In this document: piece by piece, positions 1 through 8,994 of the stretch | Position numbering within the stretch: the stretch's first letter is position 1 | Layout: each line of letters starts with the position of its first letter | Assembly: GCF_000758725.1 (NCBI RefSeq) | Contig: NZ_CP009428.1 | Span: 1,178,001-1,242,000 of the forward strand | Direction: 5' to 3' | Length of the DNA: 64,000 nt | Source: Paenibacillus odorifer | Lineage (GTDB): Bacteria; Bacillota; Bacilli; Paenibacillales; Paenibacillaceae | Made by a program: the position numbers and the translations under genes | The notes under the pieces: generated by a model | Told to the model about the DNA's origin: nothing | Database searches by the model: none | What the model saw: only the letters and a program-made list of their open reading frames with translations

Positions 1-1257
1 ACCGTATTCAAAGCGTACAGACGGTTGACGGAGGATGGAAAGGTTTATGTAAAAGATAAATCAGGATATTACGTGGCACCCATAATCTCGCTTCCTGCTA
101 TTGAAGTAGGAGCCGCAGTATCGGCTTATGCGCTCACTAACCCGCTGTCTGATATTCAGAGAGTGCCAGTTAAGTATCAGTTCTCGCAGGCGCTGATTGA
201 TCCGGGGCTGCTGCCGAATCTTTTTCTATCTGACTATGTCAAAAAAGTGTTCGATCTATATCCCAAGGTAATGGGAACGTATGCCTCGGTCCAGGGGGAT
301 AACGAGCTGCGTGAGACGTTAAGCCACCATTTTCGGAAGCAACATCGGCTGCAGTTAACTTCGGAAGAACTGCTTATTACCTCGGGTGCGCAGCAGGCGA
401 TCAATCTGATTGCCCGGGTTGTACTTGGTCCTCTGGATACAGTGCTTGTGGAGCGGCCTACTTATAGTGTTGCTATGGATATTTTTCGCCGGGAGGGGGC
501 ACGGTTGGTTCCGGTAGAGATCACTCCGGAGGGATATGATCTGGAGGAAGTAGAAGCTTTGATGAAAAAGCATAAGCCGCGTATGTTCTACATTAATCCA
601 ACGCATCACAATCCAACTGGATACACGGTACCTGTGCAACAACGCAAGCTGTTGGTAGAACTAGCCGAACGTTATCGCTGTTTACTGGTGGAGGATGACC
701 CGTTCCGCGATATGTATTTTGATGAGGAGCCGCCGCCGCCCTTTTTTGCTTATGATACGGAGGGGTGGGTGATCTATATCAGCAGCTTCAGTAAATATGT
801 AGCCCCTGGCTTACGAATCTGTGCGGTGGCTTGCCGATATCCATTTATGGAGCGTCTAATCACGGCCAAATCACTCGCGGACAATGGCACTCCGCTGCTG
901 AATCAAAAAATATTTCTACATTACTACACCTCCCCACGCTTGCAACAGCATCTCGGTAAGCTGCGCATTGCGCTTCAAGTGCATAAGGAAATCGTAGAAG
1001 AGGAGCTGGCGGGTACTGGCTGGGAATGGACGACTCCGCAAGGCGGATTAAATCTATGGGTGAAACTACCGGAGCATCTTACGATGGATCACCTGTTTGC
1101 TTCAAGTATGGCGCAGTCGATCGCTTTTGTTCCTGGGGAGTTATTTGATCCACTGGGGGAAATGAAGTCAAGGCTTCGCCTAAGTTATTCCTTTGCAAGC
1201 GAAGGGGTGCTACGCGAAGGAATACAGCGTTTGATTGGGATCGCGCACAGTTTGTGA
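1..1257 (+). CDS. MocR/GntR-type regulator with aminotransferase domain, 5' partial
   Basis: The reading frame is open from the first base, so the gene begins outside the window. The first visible residues (TVFKAYRRLTEDGKVYV, then GYYVA) match the recognition helix and wing of a GntR-type winged helix. The rest is a class I/II fold-type I aminotransferase domain. Visible marks are the GAQQAI cofactor-binding turn, the NPTHHNPTG segment and the SSFSK motif whose lysine (codon 793-795) should bind pyridoxal phosphate. This is the MocR/PdxR architecture, in which PLP or an amino compound usually modulates DNA binding. The target is not visible, because MocR proteins usually regulate a divergent neighbour upstream of this edge. 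A stand-alone aminotransferase is unlikely given the helix remnant. Confidence 0.85.
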   Translation, partial: TVFKAYRRLTEDGKVYVKDKSGYYVAPIISLPAIEVGAAVSAYALTNPLSDIQRVPVKYQFSQALIDPGLLPNLFLSDYVKKVFDLYPKVMGTYASVQGDNELRETLSHHFRKQHRLQLTSEELLITSGAQQAINLIARVVLGPLDTVLVERPTYSVAMDIFRREGARLVPVEITPEGYDLEEVEALMKKHKPRMFYINPTHHNPTGYTVPVQQRKLLVELAERYRCLLVEDDPFRDMYFDEEPPPPFFAYDTEGWVIYISSFSKYVAPGLRICAVACRYPFMERLITAKSLADNGTPLLNQKIFLHYYTSPRLQQHLGKLRIALQVHKEIVEEELAGTGWEWTTPQGGLNLWVKLPEHLTMDHLFASSMAQSIAFVPGELFDPLGEMKSRLRLSYSFASEGVLREGIQRLIGIAHSL

Positions 1258-1415
1258 GTGGGTACAGCAGGTATGGGGGATTAATGAAGAGGATATGAGG
1301 AGTTTAAGAAGATTAGAGGAATTGCTACCGGATAAACTTGTATCACTTGTTTGGGAATTCCTGTAACACTTTCCACGTTTGCTCCGTCTGTAAGGTAAAG
1401 AAGGGGGTTATCAAA

Positions 1416-2111
1416 GTGCGAAAGATCAATTTCCGAAAGTTCAATTTCCGAAGTCCAATGATGATATTTCTAGGTGTCCTATTAATATTTACGGCTTTGC
1501 TGACGGTGCGGCCCTCAGTCACTTACGCCTGTTCCTGTGTTATGCCTGCGGAGCCACTGGAAGCTCTTGAGAAAAGTACAGCTGTCTTTGTCGGGAAAGT
1601 AGTGGACATGAAGGAGCCGTCACAGGGGAACATAATTTCTTCTGCTGATCCAGTAAAGGTAACCTTTGAGGTGGATTCCAGCTGGAAAGGGGTCGAGGGG
1701 AATCAAGTTACATTGACTACGGCTTTATCTTCTGCAAGCTGCGGCTTTGAGTTTGTGGAAGGGGAAAGTTACATTGTCTATGCTTATGCTAGAGACGGTG
1801 GAGACTCTGGTAATCTGGAGGCTAGTTTATGCAGTCGAACTAAGCGGCTAACCGCTGACTCAGTGGATCTGAAAGAACTGGGGCCCGGTATTTCGGCAAC
1901 GACACCTACCGCTTCTCCGGAGGTAACCCCGAATAATTCACCGGAGTCAGGAGCTGGGAGTAATGAGTCTGATTTAACGGGGAATTCTTCTGGGGACAGT
2001 GATTCCGTTCCACTTGTTACTGTGGGGATCAGTGGCGTGATTATCGTTCTGATAGCTATAGCTGGCGCTGTTCTATACCGTCGTAGAAATGGTGGAACGC
2101 GTAAAAAATGA
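1416..2111 (+). CDS. Secreted TIMP/NTR-like protein with C-terminal membrane anchor
   Basis: This is a 231-residue protein. I start it at GTG 1416, which has AAGGGGG about 8 bases upstream; the ATG 26 codons earlier has no good ribosome binding site. A basic start and hydrophobic segment form a signal peptide ending at VTYA, so the mature chain would begin CSC. The following CVMPAEPLEALEKSTAVFVG resembles the N-terminal Cys-X-Cys strand of TIMP/netrin-like domains, and later cysteines could pair with it. A Ser/Thr/Pro/Asn-rich linker leads to a final transmembrane helix and basic RRRNGGTRKK tail, without an LPXTG motif. Bacterial members have no settled function. I infer a surface-exposed, membrane-tethered OB-like domain. 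Confidence 0.7.
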   Translation: MRKINFRKFNFRSPMMIFLGVLLIFTALLTVRPSVTYACSCVMPAEPLEALEKSTAVFVGKVVDMKEPSQGNIISSADPVKVTFEVDSSWKGVEGNQVTLTTALSSASCGFEFVEGESYIVYAYARDGGDSGNLEASLCSRTKRLTADSVDLKELGPGISATTPTASPEVTPNNSPESGAGSNESDLTGNSSGDSDSVPLVTVGISGVIIVLIAIAGAVLYRRRNGGTRKK

Positions 2112-2193
2112 CTCTAACTGTACTGTAGAGTCACGATATGTAATGGTGAGATCAAAGTGGGCAGTAAGAGTATATAAGGTGTTGTGCTGAAAC

Positions 2194-2229
2194 AAGCGGT
2201 CGCTCGGGATAACATCCGAGCGACCGCTT
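2194..2229. terminator. Strong intrinsic hairpin, possibly bidirectional
   Basis: A perfect 14-bp inverted repeat (AAGCGGTCGCTCGG and its complement around a short loop) is followed by TATTTGTTT. It lies 80 bases after the TIMP-like gene. A smaller GACTCTA/TAGAGTC dyad directly follows that gene's stop codon. Confidence 0.75.
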
Positions 2230-2256
2230 ATTTGTTTGAGATGACCTTGAGTAACT

Positions 2257-2315
2257 GGTGGGCTTGTTGGTGGCTGCTGGTGCTGGTGGTTGTGCTGGTG
2301 CTGGTGCTGGTGCTC
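2257..2315. repeat. GGTGCT hexanucleotide-type tandem repeat
   Basis: A degenerate run of GGTGCT/GGTTGT units lies between the terminator and the feo operon. It has no start codon context and no convincing reading frame. Confidence 0.7.
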
Positions 2316-2398
2316 AATTGTAGCTCGGAACCATCTAGAATCAATAATTAGGGAAATCCTCCCTGATTTTATCGTGTTTTACTCAATATTAGCGATAA

Positions 2399-2530
2399 TT
2401 GCGGAATTCCTCCCTAAAATTCTGCGGAAATTGCCCTTTTTGCCTATAATCGGCTAATTATTAGGGAGAAATTCCGCAAAAAGTTCAATGTGTGCTTATA
2501 AAGTTCGATTATTAGGGAGAAATTCCCTAA
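2399..2530. repeat. REP-like inverted elements (TTAGGGAGAAATTCC)
   Basis: TTGCGGAATTCCTCCCTAA at 2399-2417 is, with one mismatch, the reverse complement of TTAGGGAGAAATTCCGCAA at 2461-2479. The two could form a 19-bp stem with a 43-base loop. A third copy at 2512-2530 is itself a dyad (TTAGGGA and TCCCTAA around GAAAT). A weaker fourth copy lies near 2346. No gene overlaps them. Confidence 0.65.
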
Positions 2531-2667
2531 ATATGAGTTCAAGGAGGGCAGAATTCTGTGAAGCAAGATGAACTCTAGATATTGTAGGTGTTGCAAAGTG
2601 TAGCAAGGTTAATTTGGGTGATGTGATTAAGGTGAATTTAATGAGTTAATGATGAATTTTTGCGATG

Positions 2668-2760
2668 TAAGTTGAAATCAGTTGAAGTTAGTTGTGAAGT
2701 TACTTGAAGCTAGTTGAAGTCAGATAAAGTTAGTTAAAGTTAGACGATGTCACTTGAGTT
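2668..2760. repeat. Degenerate AGTTGAAGTT tandem repeat
   Basis: About nine imperfect units of 8-12 bases (GTTGAAGTTA, CTTGAAGCTA, GTTAAAGTTA) precede the 3' end of the feo operon. No coding potential is evident. Confidence 0.6.
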
Positions 2761-2786
2761 TAGATCGCAAACCTACCTCACCCTCG

Positions 2787-4196
2787 TCACACCCACCCAA
2801 ATAACCGGGCAAGCTGAGCGACAGCAAAGGTTACTCCGATGGCGATACCCAGCGGAATAACTGCTGAGAGAACGGCCCACTTCATGCTTTTTGTTTCCTT
2901 GTAAATGTTCACGAGTGTCGTACCACAAGGATAGTGAAGCAGGGAGAACAGCATCATGTTGAGTGCGGTCAGCCAGGTCCAGCCATGTGAGAGAAAGACA
3001 TCTTTGATACTGCCTAAACTGTCGATATCAACCATAGCGCCTGAGGACATATAGCCCATAAGCAAGATAGGCAATACGATTTCATTCGCAGGAAGTCCAA
3101 GAATAAAGGCCATGATGATAAAGCCGTCCATGCCGAGCATATGTGCAAACGGATCAAAGAATGCAGCCATATGATTCAGTACAGAATCGCCGCCAATAAA
3201 CAGATTGCCTAGAATCCAAGTGATAATCCCGGCAGGGGCAGCAACGACGATAGCCCGAGTAAGTACGTTAAGGGACTTATCTTTGGAGGAAATAAGTATG
3301 GTCTTCCAGATTTGTGGACGGCGGTAGGGAGGAAGCTCCAATGTGTAATGTGTGGGAACCCCACGCAGCGCAGTTTTGGACATGACCAAGGAAACAGTCA
3401 AGGTAACAATGATGCCGATTAGAACCATCCCCATTAGGACGGAGGCAGTGGTGAATGTACGAAGCGCACCTGTCGTAGCGGCTCCTGCCATAAATAAGGA
3501 AGACAATAAAATCAGCGTGGGCCAGCGGCCGTTGCAAGGGACAAAATTGTTGGTCAGTATAGCCAGCATTCGTTCACGCGGCGATTCGATGATTCGTGTG
3601 GAGAGGATAGCGGCCGCGTTACAGCCGAAGCCCATGGACATGGTTAAAGCTTGCTTGCCATGACCACCTGATTTTTTGAATAGTCGGTCCATGTTAAAAG
3701 CAACGCGTGGCAGATACCCGAAATTCTCAAGCAGAGCGAATACGGGGAAAAAGATCATCATTGGTGGCAGCATGACACTGATTACCCATGAGGTGCCTCG
3801 ATACAAGCCAAGCACAAGCACGCCGTGCAGCCAAGCTGGGGCATGGAGAGCCTCAAATCCCGCTGTCAGATATCCTTCGATGAAGCCAAAGAAGGTAGCG
3901 AGCCAGCTAGAAGGGTAGTTAGCCCCGGCAATCGTAATCCAGAATACGACACCGAGAATGGCGAGCATGATGGGAAAACCCCAAATTTTGGAGGTCACGA
4001 TATTATCCAGCTTATAAGTGCTGTTCAGTTTCTTCTTATCCCGATAAGTAACTGCATCCCCGCAGATGCCTGCGGATACGCCATATATACCACTGACAAT
4101 CTCATCCCGAATGGCTCCGCCGTCAGCGAGCTTTTTTGCGGTAGACAATAGGGAATCTAGAGCGTCAGAACCCTTAGTGATAGGCAGTGACTCCAT
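2787..4196 (-). CDS. feoB2: FeoB permease half (nucleoside-recognition/gate domains)
   Basis: This 469-residue membrane protein corresponds to the transport portion of FeoB. It has paired 'gate' segments, recognisable at GFGCNAAAILSTRIIESPRER and again near the C terminus at YPCGTTLVN, each carrying the conserved cysteine typical of FeoB gates. About eight to ten hydrophobic helices are visible. FeoB normally has this half fused behind its GTPase domain, but here it is a separate gene. Its ATG lies inside the 3' end of the GTPase gene (23-base overlap, different frame) and has a strong AAAGGAGGT upstream. That argues for a genuine split gene translated by coupling, not a sequencing frameshift. 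The role would be Fe(II) uptake across the cytoplasmic membrane together with the two upstream genes. Confidence 0.85.
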   Translation of the reverse strand: MESLPITKGSDALDSLLSTAKKLADGGAIRDEIVSGIYGVSAGICGDAVTYRDKKKLNSTYKLDNIVTSKIWGFPIMLAILGVVFWITIAGANYPSSWLATFFGFIEGYLTAGFEALHAPAWLHGVLVLGLYRGTSWVISVMLPPMMIFFPVFALLENFGYLPRVAFNMDRLFKKSGGHGKQALTMSMGFGCNAAAILSTRIIESPRERMLAILTNNFVPCNGRWPTLILLSSLFMAGAATTGALRTFTTASVLMGMVLIGIIVTLTVSLVMSKTALRGVPTHYTLELPPYRRPQIWKTILISSKDKSLNVLTRAIVVAAPAGIITWILGNLFIGGDSVLNHMAAFFDPFAHMLGMDGFIIMAFILGLPANEIVLPILLMGYMSSGAMVDIDSLGSIKDVFLSHGWTWLTALNMMLFSLLHYPCGTTLVNIYKETKSMKWAVLSAVIPLGIAIGVTFAVAQLARLFGWV

Positions 4197-4905
4197 GGCC
4201 GATGACCTCCTTTGCTTCGGGTAAATCCTTGCTTTTCATATGTTCTTTGAGTGAAGTAAGCAGGCTGTCATCACCGTCCAATAAGCGCAGTGCAATCCAG
4301 CGAGCGGGATATTTGGTGCCGATGGTTTGCTCTACCAATGGTGTAAGCTCGGCAATTCCCCGTTCGATCTCTTCGTTGTAACTAATGCGCAACGGCTGCG
4401 CTGTGAATGCGCCTGTAGCCACTCGCTCCACTTGATCCAATAAGGCATCGATCCCGATTTTATTGCGTGCCGATATCGCAACGACGGGTACGCCGAGACG
4501 TTTGGAGATACTCTTCAGGTTGATGTCGATGCCCAGCTTACGTGCTTCATCAATGAGGTTGATGCAGACAACCGCCCGTCCGGTAATCTCCAGCACTTGC
4601 AAGGCAAGATTGAGATTACGTTCCAGCGAAGTAGCGTCAAGCACTACAAGTGTCACATCTGGCTGTTCAAAAATAATATAATCTCTAGCCGCTTCTTCAT
4701 CCGCGGAATTTGAGTATAGGGAGTACGTTCCTGGTAAATCTACCGCGAGGTATGAATGGTTATTGTGTTTGAATTCCCCTTCGGCAGTAATGACGGTTTT
4801 ACCTGCCCAGTTTCCAGTATGCTGTCGCATGCCGGTTAGCAGGTTGAATAGTGTGCTTTTTCCAGTGTTAGGATTGCCTGCAAAAGCGACGGTGAACTGA
4901 CTCAT
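4174..4905 (-). CDS. feoB1: FeoB GTPase half
   Basis: This 243-residue soluble G protein equals the N-terminal domain of FeoB. The G1 P-loop is GNPNTGKS near residue 10, G2 threonines lie in the GNWAGKT region, G3 is DLPGTYSL, G4 is NLIDEA (in place of canonical NxxD; FeoB uses NMxD or NLID) and G5 is SARNKIG. A helical guanine-dissociation-inhibitor-like segment (RISYNEEIERGIAEL onwards) follows, then the protein ends where the membrane domain would begin. The ATG overlaps the feoA stop as ATGA. Nucleotide binding would gate the separately encoded permease. Confidence 0.9.
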   Translation of the reverse strand: MSQFTVAFAGNPNTGKSTLFNLLTGMRQHTGNWAGKTVITAEGEFKHNNHSYLAVDLPGTYSLYSNSADEEAARDYIIFEQPDVTLVVLDATSLERNLNLALQVLEITGRAVVCINLIDEARKLGIDINLKSISKRLGVPVVAISARNKIGIDALLDQVERVATGAFTAQPLRISYNEEIERGIAELTPLVEQTIGTKYPARWIALRLLDGDDSLLTSLKEHMKSKDLPEAKEVIGHGVTAYH

Positions 4906-5156
4906 GCTTCTACACCTCCAATTAATTCTCCGAATATTAAAGAACTTTCTTCTCTACGCAATGCAATGGTCGTATTGCTTACCCGAAAAGCTATAGGATC
5001 TCCTAATGGACTACGCCGCAACACCTCTACGATATTCCCGACTACGAACCCGAGGTCCAGTAATCTTCTTCTAAGCACACCTTGGACTTCAATGTCGCTG
5101 ATGCGCAGCGTGCTACCCTTTGCAGCTTCTGATAAAGGAATAGTTGTTCCAGTCAT
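4902..5156 (-). CDS. feoA: FeoA, SH3-like ferrous iron transport accessory protein
   Basis: This 84-residue protein shows the FeoA pattern of a small beta-barrel: IPLSEAAKGSTLRI, LRRRLLDLGFVVGN, VEVLRRSPLGDPIAFRV and NTTIALRREES. I choose ATG 5156 (MTGTTIPLSEA), which has AAGAAGGGATCTC upstream; a longer frame runs upstream but lacks family sequence. It is first in the feoA-feoB1-feoB2 operon, with four-base overlap to the next gene. No clear 19-bp Fur box was seen in the roughly 150 bases upstream, although that region is AT-rich. Confidence 0.88.
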   Translation of the reverse strand: MTGTTIPLSEAAKGSTLRISDIEVQGVLRRRLLDLGFVVGNIVEVLRRSPLGDPIAFRVSNTTIALRREESSLIFGELIGGVEA

Positions 5157-5303
5157 GAGATCCCTTCTTTCATTTATATTTTTACCGCCTATGGTTTTTA
5201 TTTTGTGTATTAGAACATTTCTTGTAGTCTGGCACAACATTAGTATATGGCAACAACTTTGTCCCTGCAACAAGAATGTTTCCCTTAGGCAAAATAAAAT
5301 TAA

Positions 5304-5333
5304 GCAAAAAAAGCCCCTGACGAAAAAGGGCTT
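5304..5333 (-). terminator. Intrinsic terminator of the SRPBCC gene
   Basis: On the minus strand AAGCCC, a loop of about ten bases and GGGGCTT are followed by a run of T. It lies 50 bases past the stop of the SRPBCC gene. Confidence 0.75.
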
Positions 5334-5382
5334 GTACGCTCTTTTCCGCAGGGTTGAGCTTAATTCCTAATTAGCAGTAAAA

Positions 5383-5841
5383 TTACGACCAGCTGCCAAA
5401 ATCAAGTGTACGTCCGGTCTCGACCAAGGTTTTAATATTACTCAGAACCTGCCACCAGGCGTTGATACTGCCAGCATATGAAGGATCATCAGGATGCCAT
5501 TCATCGTGGATAAGCGTAAGCTTAGTAGTTCCACCCACCGGTTCAAGCAGCCAAGATATACGCGATTCATATCTTTCTGTACCCTTATGATAGGAGGGGC
5601 CGACCTTATGCGTGAAACGAAACGCTTTTTGTGGAGTGAACTCCAGCAGAGTCCCATATACATGTATCGTTTCATCGCCATCTTCACCGGGACCAACATA
5701 TTCCAGCAATTCGCCTTCTTTAAAGGTGGATTGGATTACGCTACCGTAGTAAATCTGTTTAGTACCTTCCGGAGAGATCAAAGTCTCCCATACCTGCTCA
5801 GGTGTTCCGCCAATATAAAATTCATAGTGAAGTTCTTTCAT
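5383..5841 (-). CDS. SRPBCC/AHSA1-like domain protein
   Basis: This 152-residue single-domain protein opens with HYEFYIGGTPEQVWETLISPEG, the typical first strand and helix of the START/AHSA1 (activator of Hsp90 ATPase homologue) fold. It closes with the long helix SINAWWQVLSNIKTLVETG. Members bind hydrophobic ligands in a helix-grip cavity, and the specific ligand cannot be read from sequence. AGGAGG lies just upstream of the ATG. In Firmicutes such genes often sit beside a small regulator. Here a WYL regulator lies upstream in the same direction, but a terminator-like dyad separates them. Confidence 0.82.
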   Translation of the reverse strand: MKELHYEFYIGGTPEQVWETLISPEGTKQIYYGSVIQSTFKEGELLEYVGPGEDGDETIHVYGTLLEFTPQKAFRFTHKVGPSYHKGTERYESRISWLLEPVGGTTKLTLIHDEWHPDDPSYAGSINAWWQVLSNIKTLVETGRTLDFGSWS

Positions 5842-5903
5842 TTGTTATTCCTCCTTGGTTTGTACAATCATTAATTCCCTTAGACTTATTTACACTATAC
5901 AAA

Positions 5904-5934
5904 AGGATCACTGACAATTACGGTCAGTGATCCT
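5904..5934 (-). terminator. Intrinsic terminator of the WYL regulator
   Basis: A perfect 12-bp inverted repeat (AGGATCACTGAC) surrounds a 7-base loop and is followed on the minus strand by TTTTGTATAG. It lies 13 bases past the regulator's stop codon. Confidence 0.75.
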
Positions 5935-5946
5935 AAAATAATCATT

Positions 5947-6903
5947 TTAAGTTTTATAATAAGCTGCCAGATCGGTAGCTATTGCGGACAGCTTTTGCTT
6001 CAGAGCTAAAGGCTCTAGGATTCGTAGTGTTGATCCATAAGGCAACAAGAAGTAAGGCGCATAAGTCAGTAAGGAGGTCTCATCGACTTGAAAGCGGGCT
6101 TGTCCGTCAATACGCTGCACCAGAGTATGTCCAAACAGCCAATGACTGCATAGATCGTTCAGGATTCCTTCATCAGCGGCGATGACTACTGCTATGAGTT
6201 TCTCTGGAGTATTTGGTGTTGGCAGCAAGCTTTTTAACAAAAAATCACGTGCAGAGAAGTCAGCAGGACGGGCAAACACAGCTTCTGTACGTTTCAGTTC
6301 AGTCATTCTATCGACTCGGAAAGACCGAATTCCTTGCCTCTGATGGCAATAAGCAACGGTGTACCACTGCCCTTTCCACAGTACAAGTCCATAAGGATCA
6401 ATAGCGCGGGAAGAAATTGTCTCCCCGTTTCCCTTCCGATATTCCATCTGGAGGGTATGTCCGTTCGCCGTCGCTAATTCAAGCTCTTGCAGCAGGTGGG
6501 GAAGCGGCACAGCAGGGGAGTGGATGGTTTCTATCCCGCCCTCATGACGCTCCATCTGTTCTAATTGCTGCGCATTGCTGTATCGTTTCAGTTTGGCGAT
6601 TGCTTGATCTAGAGCTTCTACATAAGGATATCCAGTTCCCCGCGCAAAGGAGGCGGCTTGCAGGAGGGAACGCTGTTCGTCGGAGTCAAAGAATAACGGG
6701 GCCTCGGAAAAATGTTCCGGAAGGCTATAGCCACCACCAGGTCCACTATCCGCGATAATGGGTACGCCACTGATGCATAACGCGTCGATGTAACGATAGA
6801 CAGAGCGGACACTGATCTCTAGCGCTTCTGCTAGTTCCCCGGCGGTTCTTCCCCGTTGCTTGAGCATCCAGAGAATGGATAACATGTGATCAGCCTTGGA
6901 CAT
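5947..6903 (-). CDS. YafY-type transcriptional regulator (HTH_11 and WYL)
   Basis: This 318-residue protein has an N-terminal winged helix (residues about 5-60; RGRTAGELAEALEISVRSVY, then RYIDALCISGVPI). The glycine-rich wing GPGGGYSL is characteristic of the YafY/DeoR-like family. The middle region (about 140-215) is a WYL-type ligand-sensing domain with the YGLVLWKGQWYTVAYC strand and the SFRVDRM basic patch. A C-terminal WCX extension follows. WYL domains usually sense nucleotides or small ligands. The regulated gene is not certain; the SRPBCC gene just downstream is the nearest candidate. An AGGAGG sits upstream of the ATG. Confidence 0.85.
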   Translation of the reverse strand: MSKADHMLSILWMLKQRGRTAGELAEALEISVRSVYRYIDALCISGVPIIADSGPGGGYSLPEHFSEAPLFFDSDEQRSLLQAASFARGTGYPYVEALDQAIAKLKRYSNAQQLEQMERHEGGIETIHSPAVPLPHLLQELELATANGHTLQMEYRKGNGETISSRAIDPYGLVLWKGQWYTVAYCHQRQGIRSFRVDRMTELKRTEAVFARPADFSARDFLLKSLLPTPNTPEKLIAVVIAADEGILNDLCSHWLFGHTLVQRIDGQARFQVDETSLLTYAPYFLLPYGSTLRILEPLALKQKLSAIATDLAAYYKT

Positions 6904-7047
6904 AAATCAAGAACCTCCTTGCTTCATTAATTAATAGCTCACTAACTATAGCAAATTGTCTAATGATCAGCTAGAGAACCTTTTGGTGCTGACATAAGTT
7001 CCAAGCCGCGAAGTACATCCAGGGTTATGATTCTTTTCGACATGTCG

Positions 7048-8994
7048 TTACACCATTATTTTCTTGAGACTATGAATGTAACGTGATCTCGCAATAAGGA
7101 AATAGATAGTTTGCACAACCAGAAATACAGCTGATGTAGTAAGCACGGGCACAGTTACATTTGTGATATTAATCTGTTTCAGTATCGGACGAATCACGAC
7201 AAGAGTCTGGATGGTGGCAATAATAATCGGAATATAGAAAAGTACCGAAATCTGTTTGGTAGCAGAAGCTGACATTTCTTTAGTGCTTAAACCGATTTTG
7301 GATAAAGCATTATACATTTGCTTATCTGTATTGAGCTCAGTATGAAGCTTAAAAAAGAGAAAGCTGGCCGATGAAAGTGAGAAGATCAGAGCGATAAAAA
7401 TCCCTATAAAGCTAAGCATGGCGGCTCCCTGCTTGGTCGATAGATAGCTGTCTGCTCGCGATCCCAGTATAGAGCTGTATTGATGATTAGCCTTGTTAGC
7501 GGCTTTATTCCATTGGATGAGGTCTCTGGTGACAACAGCTTCAGCTGAGCTGTCATTAGGTGTAGGACCGTCCCATGCAGGGATTTTGTATAGATATTTC
7601 ACATAAGGTCTCGTGTACTTCTCTGTTGAAGTAGAAATCTTATGATATAAGTTGTCATCTACGATTAGAAGTGAGGTGGCCATTGGATCTACTGGATGCA
7701 CCTTTGGTGTTCGTAATTCTTTTAGCATCAGCTCCTCATCTTTCTGAACCTTCAAATGAATCGCTCGATCAGCAGCAAAATTCTGTGAATCCATATGTGG
7801 GTTCAGCAGTAATACAGCTTCTTTTTCAGACAAGGGCCCAACCTCGGACACATCCATTTGTAAGCCCAGTTGATTGAACTGTGAGCGGGATATCAGATCA
7901 ATTCCAAGTATTTTTTCCTTATCGATTCCTTGAATGGAAGCAGAGATTAGTTCTACTTTATTCTCTGTGTACTCGACTTTAGCATTCTTTAATTTAGTGT
8001 GAATGGGCTCTAAATCTGGTGCTTCATCCTTCGGATCATAAATCGTATAACTCACAGCGAATGGGGATTTTTTATAGAGGTCTGAGTTCGCTTGATTAAT
8101 CGATAAAAGAATCCCCGATGCCATGCAGGCAAGCGAGGTAACTACAGTTACAAGGAAGAGCATTCTTGCATTGTCTTTAATCTTATAACTCATCTCAGAA
8201 ATCCACAGCAGATTGGTTCCGCGCCACAGCCGCTTGCGTCTTAGTTTTAGTAAGCGAATGCCCAATACAGATAACTGAGAGTAGAAAAAGTAGGTTCCAG
8301 CGATACCTGTGACAGCGGCGACTAACAGTGAGGTCGGGGACAATTGCTTCCGAATCGCGAGAGCGCCGACGGTCAACAGTAGAAGCCCAAAGAATGAGAA
8401 CAATAAGGAGACACGGGGTTCTTTTTTAGGTTTAACATTTCCCTTAAGCAGTTCAAGAACTTGATGCTTACGAATGAACAATAATGTGAAGATCGAAATG
8501 ACCAGAAATAATGAAATGAAAGAGATAGAGGTAATCATTAACGCCTTCATTGGCCAATAAAAGGGCAGTGGCTCCATGCCCATAATTGTCGTGCTTAGCA
8601 GCAAAAATAACTTGGATAAAAGCATGCCGAAAGACACACCTGTTACAATAGAGAGCAGTCCGATAAGCATATTTTCTATAAGAATCAGCTTGTTGATCTG
8701 GCCAGGGCGTGCGCCTAAAATCATCAGTATGCCGAACTCCAGATTACGCATTTTCAGAAATGCGCTAATCGAATATAGAACGAAAAAGAACGCAAAGATA
8801 AACACGATGTAAGAAGCAATTTGCATGCCGGAGGCTGAATTCGCACCCAGCTCGATGTTGGTAATACTAGGGTGGTAAATAAAGACTGAATAAGAGAAAA
8901 AGATCATGACCATAAAAGCACTGCTTAAGAAAAAAGCAAAATAAGCGCGTGAATTACGGCGTACATTATTAAACGCGAATTGAGGAAAGTTCAT
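7048..8994 (-). CDS. BceB-type ABC permease for antimicrobial peptide sensing/resistance
   Basis: This 648-residue protein begins MNFPQFAFNNVRRNSRAYFA, a characteristic BceB/YxdM/VraG N terminus. Ten hydrophobic helices appear to be present. A large extracellular segment of about 200 residues lies between the seventh and eighth (roughly residues 310-510). FtsX-like helices flank the NLEFGILMILGARPGQI coupling segment. In the Bce family this permease both removes peptide antibiotics from lipid targets and signals to the partner kinase. The start lies within the 3' end of the ATPase gene (26-base overlap). The order regulator, kinase, ATPase, permease is the usual one. The peptide substrate cannot be assigned. 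Confidence 0.88.
   Translation of the reverse strand: MNFPQFAFNNVRRNSRAYFAFFLSSAFMVMIFFSYSVFIYHPSITNIELGANSASGMQIASYIVFIFAFFFVLYSISAFLKMRNLEFGILMILGARPGQINKLILIENMLIGLLSIVTGVSFGMLLSKLFLLLSTTIMGMEPLPFYWPMKALMITSISFISLFLVISIFTLLFIRKHQVLELLKGNVKPKKEPRVSLLFSFFGLLLLTVGALAIRKQLSPTSLLVAAVTGIAGTYFFYSQLSVLGIRLLKLRRKRLWRGTNLLWISEMSYKIKDNARMLFLVTVVTSLACMASGILLSINQANSDLYKKSPFAVSYTIYDPKDEAPDLEPIHTKLKNAKVEYTENKVELISASIQGIDKEKILGIDLISRSQFNQLGLQMDVSEVGPLSEKEAVLLLNPHMDSQNFAADRAIHLKVQKDEELMLKELRTPKVHPVDPMATSLLIVDDNLYHKISTSTEKYTRPYVKYLYKIPAWDGPTPNDSSAEAVVTRDLIQWNKAANKANHQYSSILGSRADSYLSTKQGAAMLSFIGIFIALIFSLSSASFLFFKLHTELNTDKQMYNALSKIGLSTKEMSASATKQISVLFYIPIIIATIQTLVVIRPILKQINITNVTVPVLTTSAVFLVVQTIYFLIARSRYIHSLKKIMV

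Noticed and set aside
4174..4196. Sequencing frameshift splitting FeoB
   Set aside because: The second half has a strong ribosome site and ATG at the domain boundary, so a genuine split is more likely; kept as a finding to verify.
4902..5273. Longer FeoA reading frame starting at 5273
   Set aside because: The added 39 residues have no FeoA similarity, while ATG 5156 has a good ribosome site.
5156..5300. Fur box in front of feoA
   Set aside because: The region is AT-rich but no match to the 19-bp GATAATGAT consensus was found.
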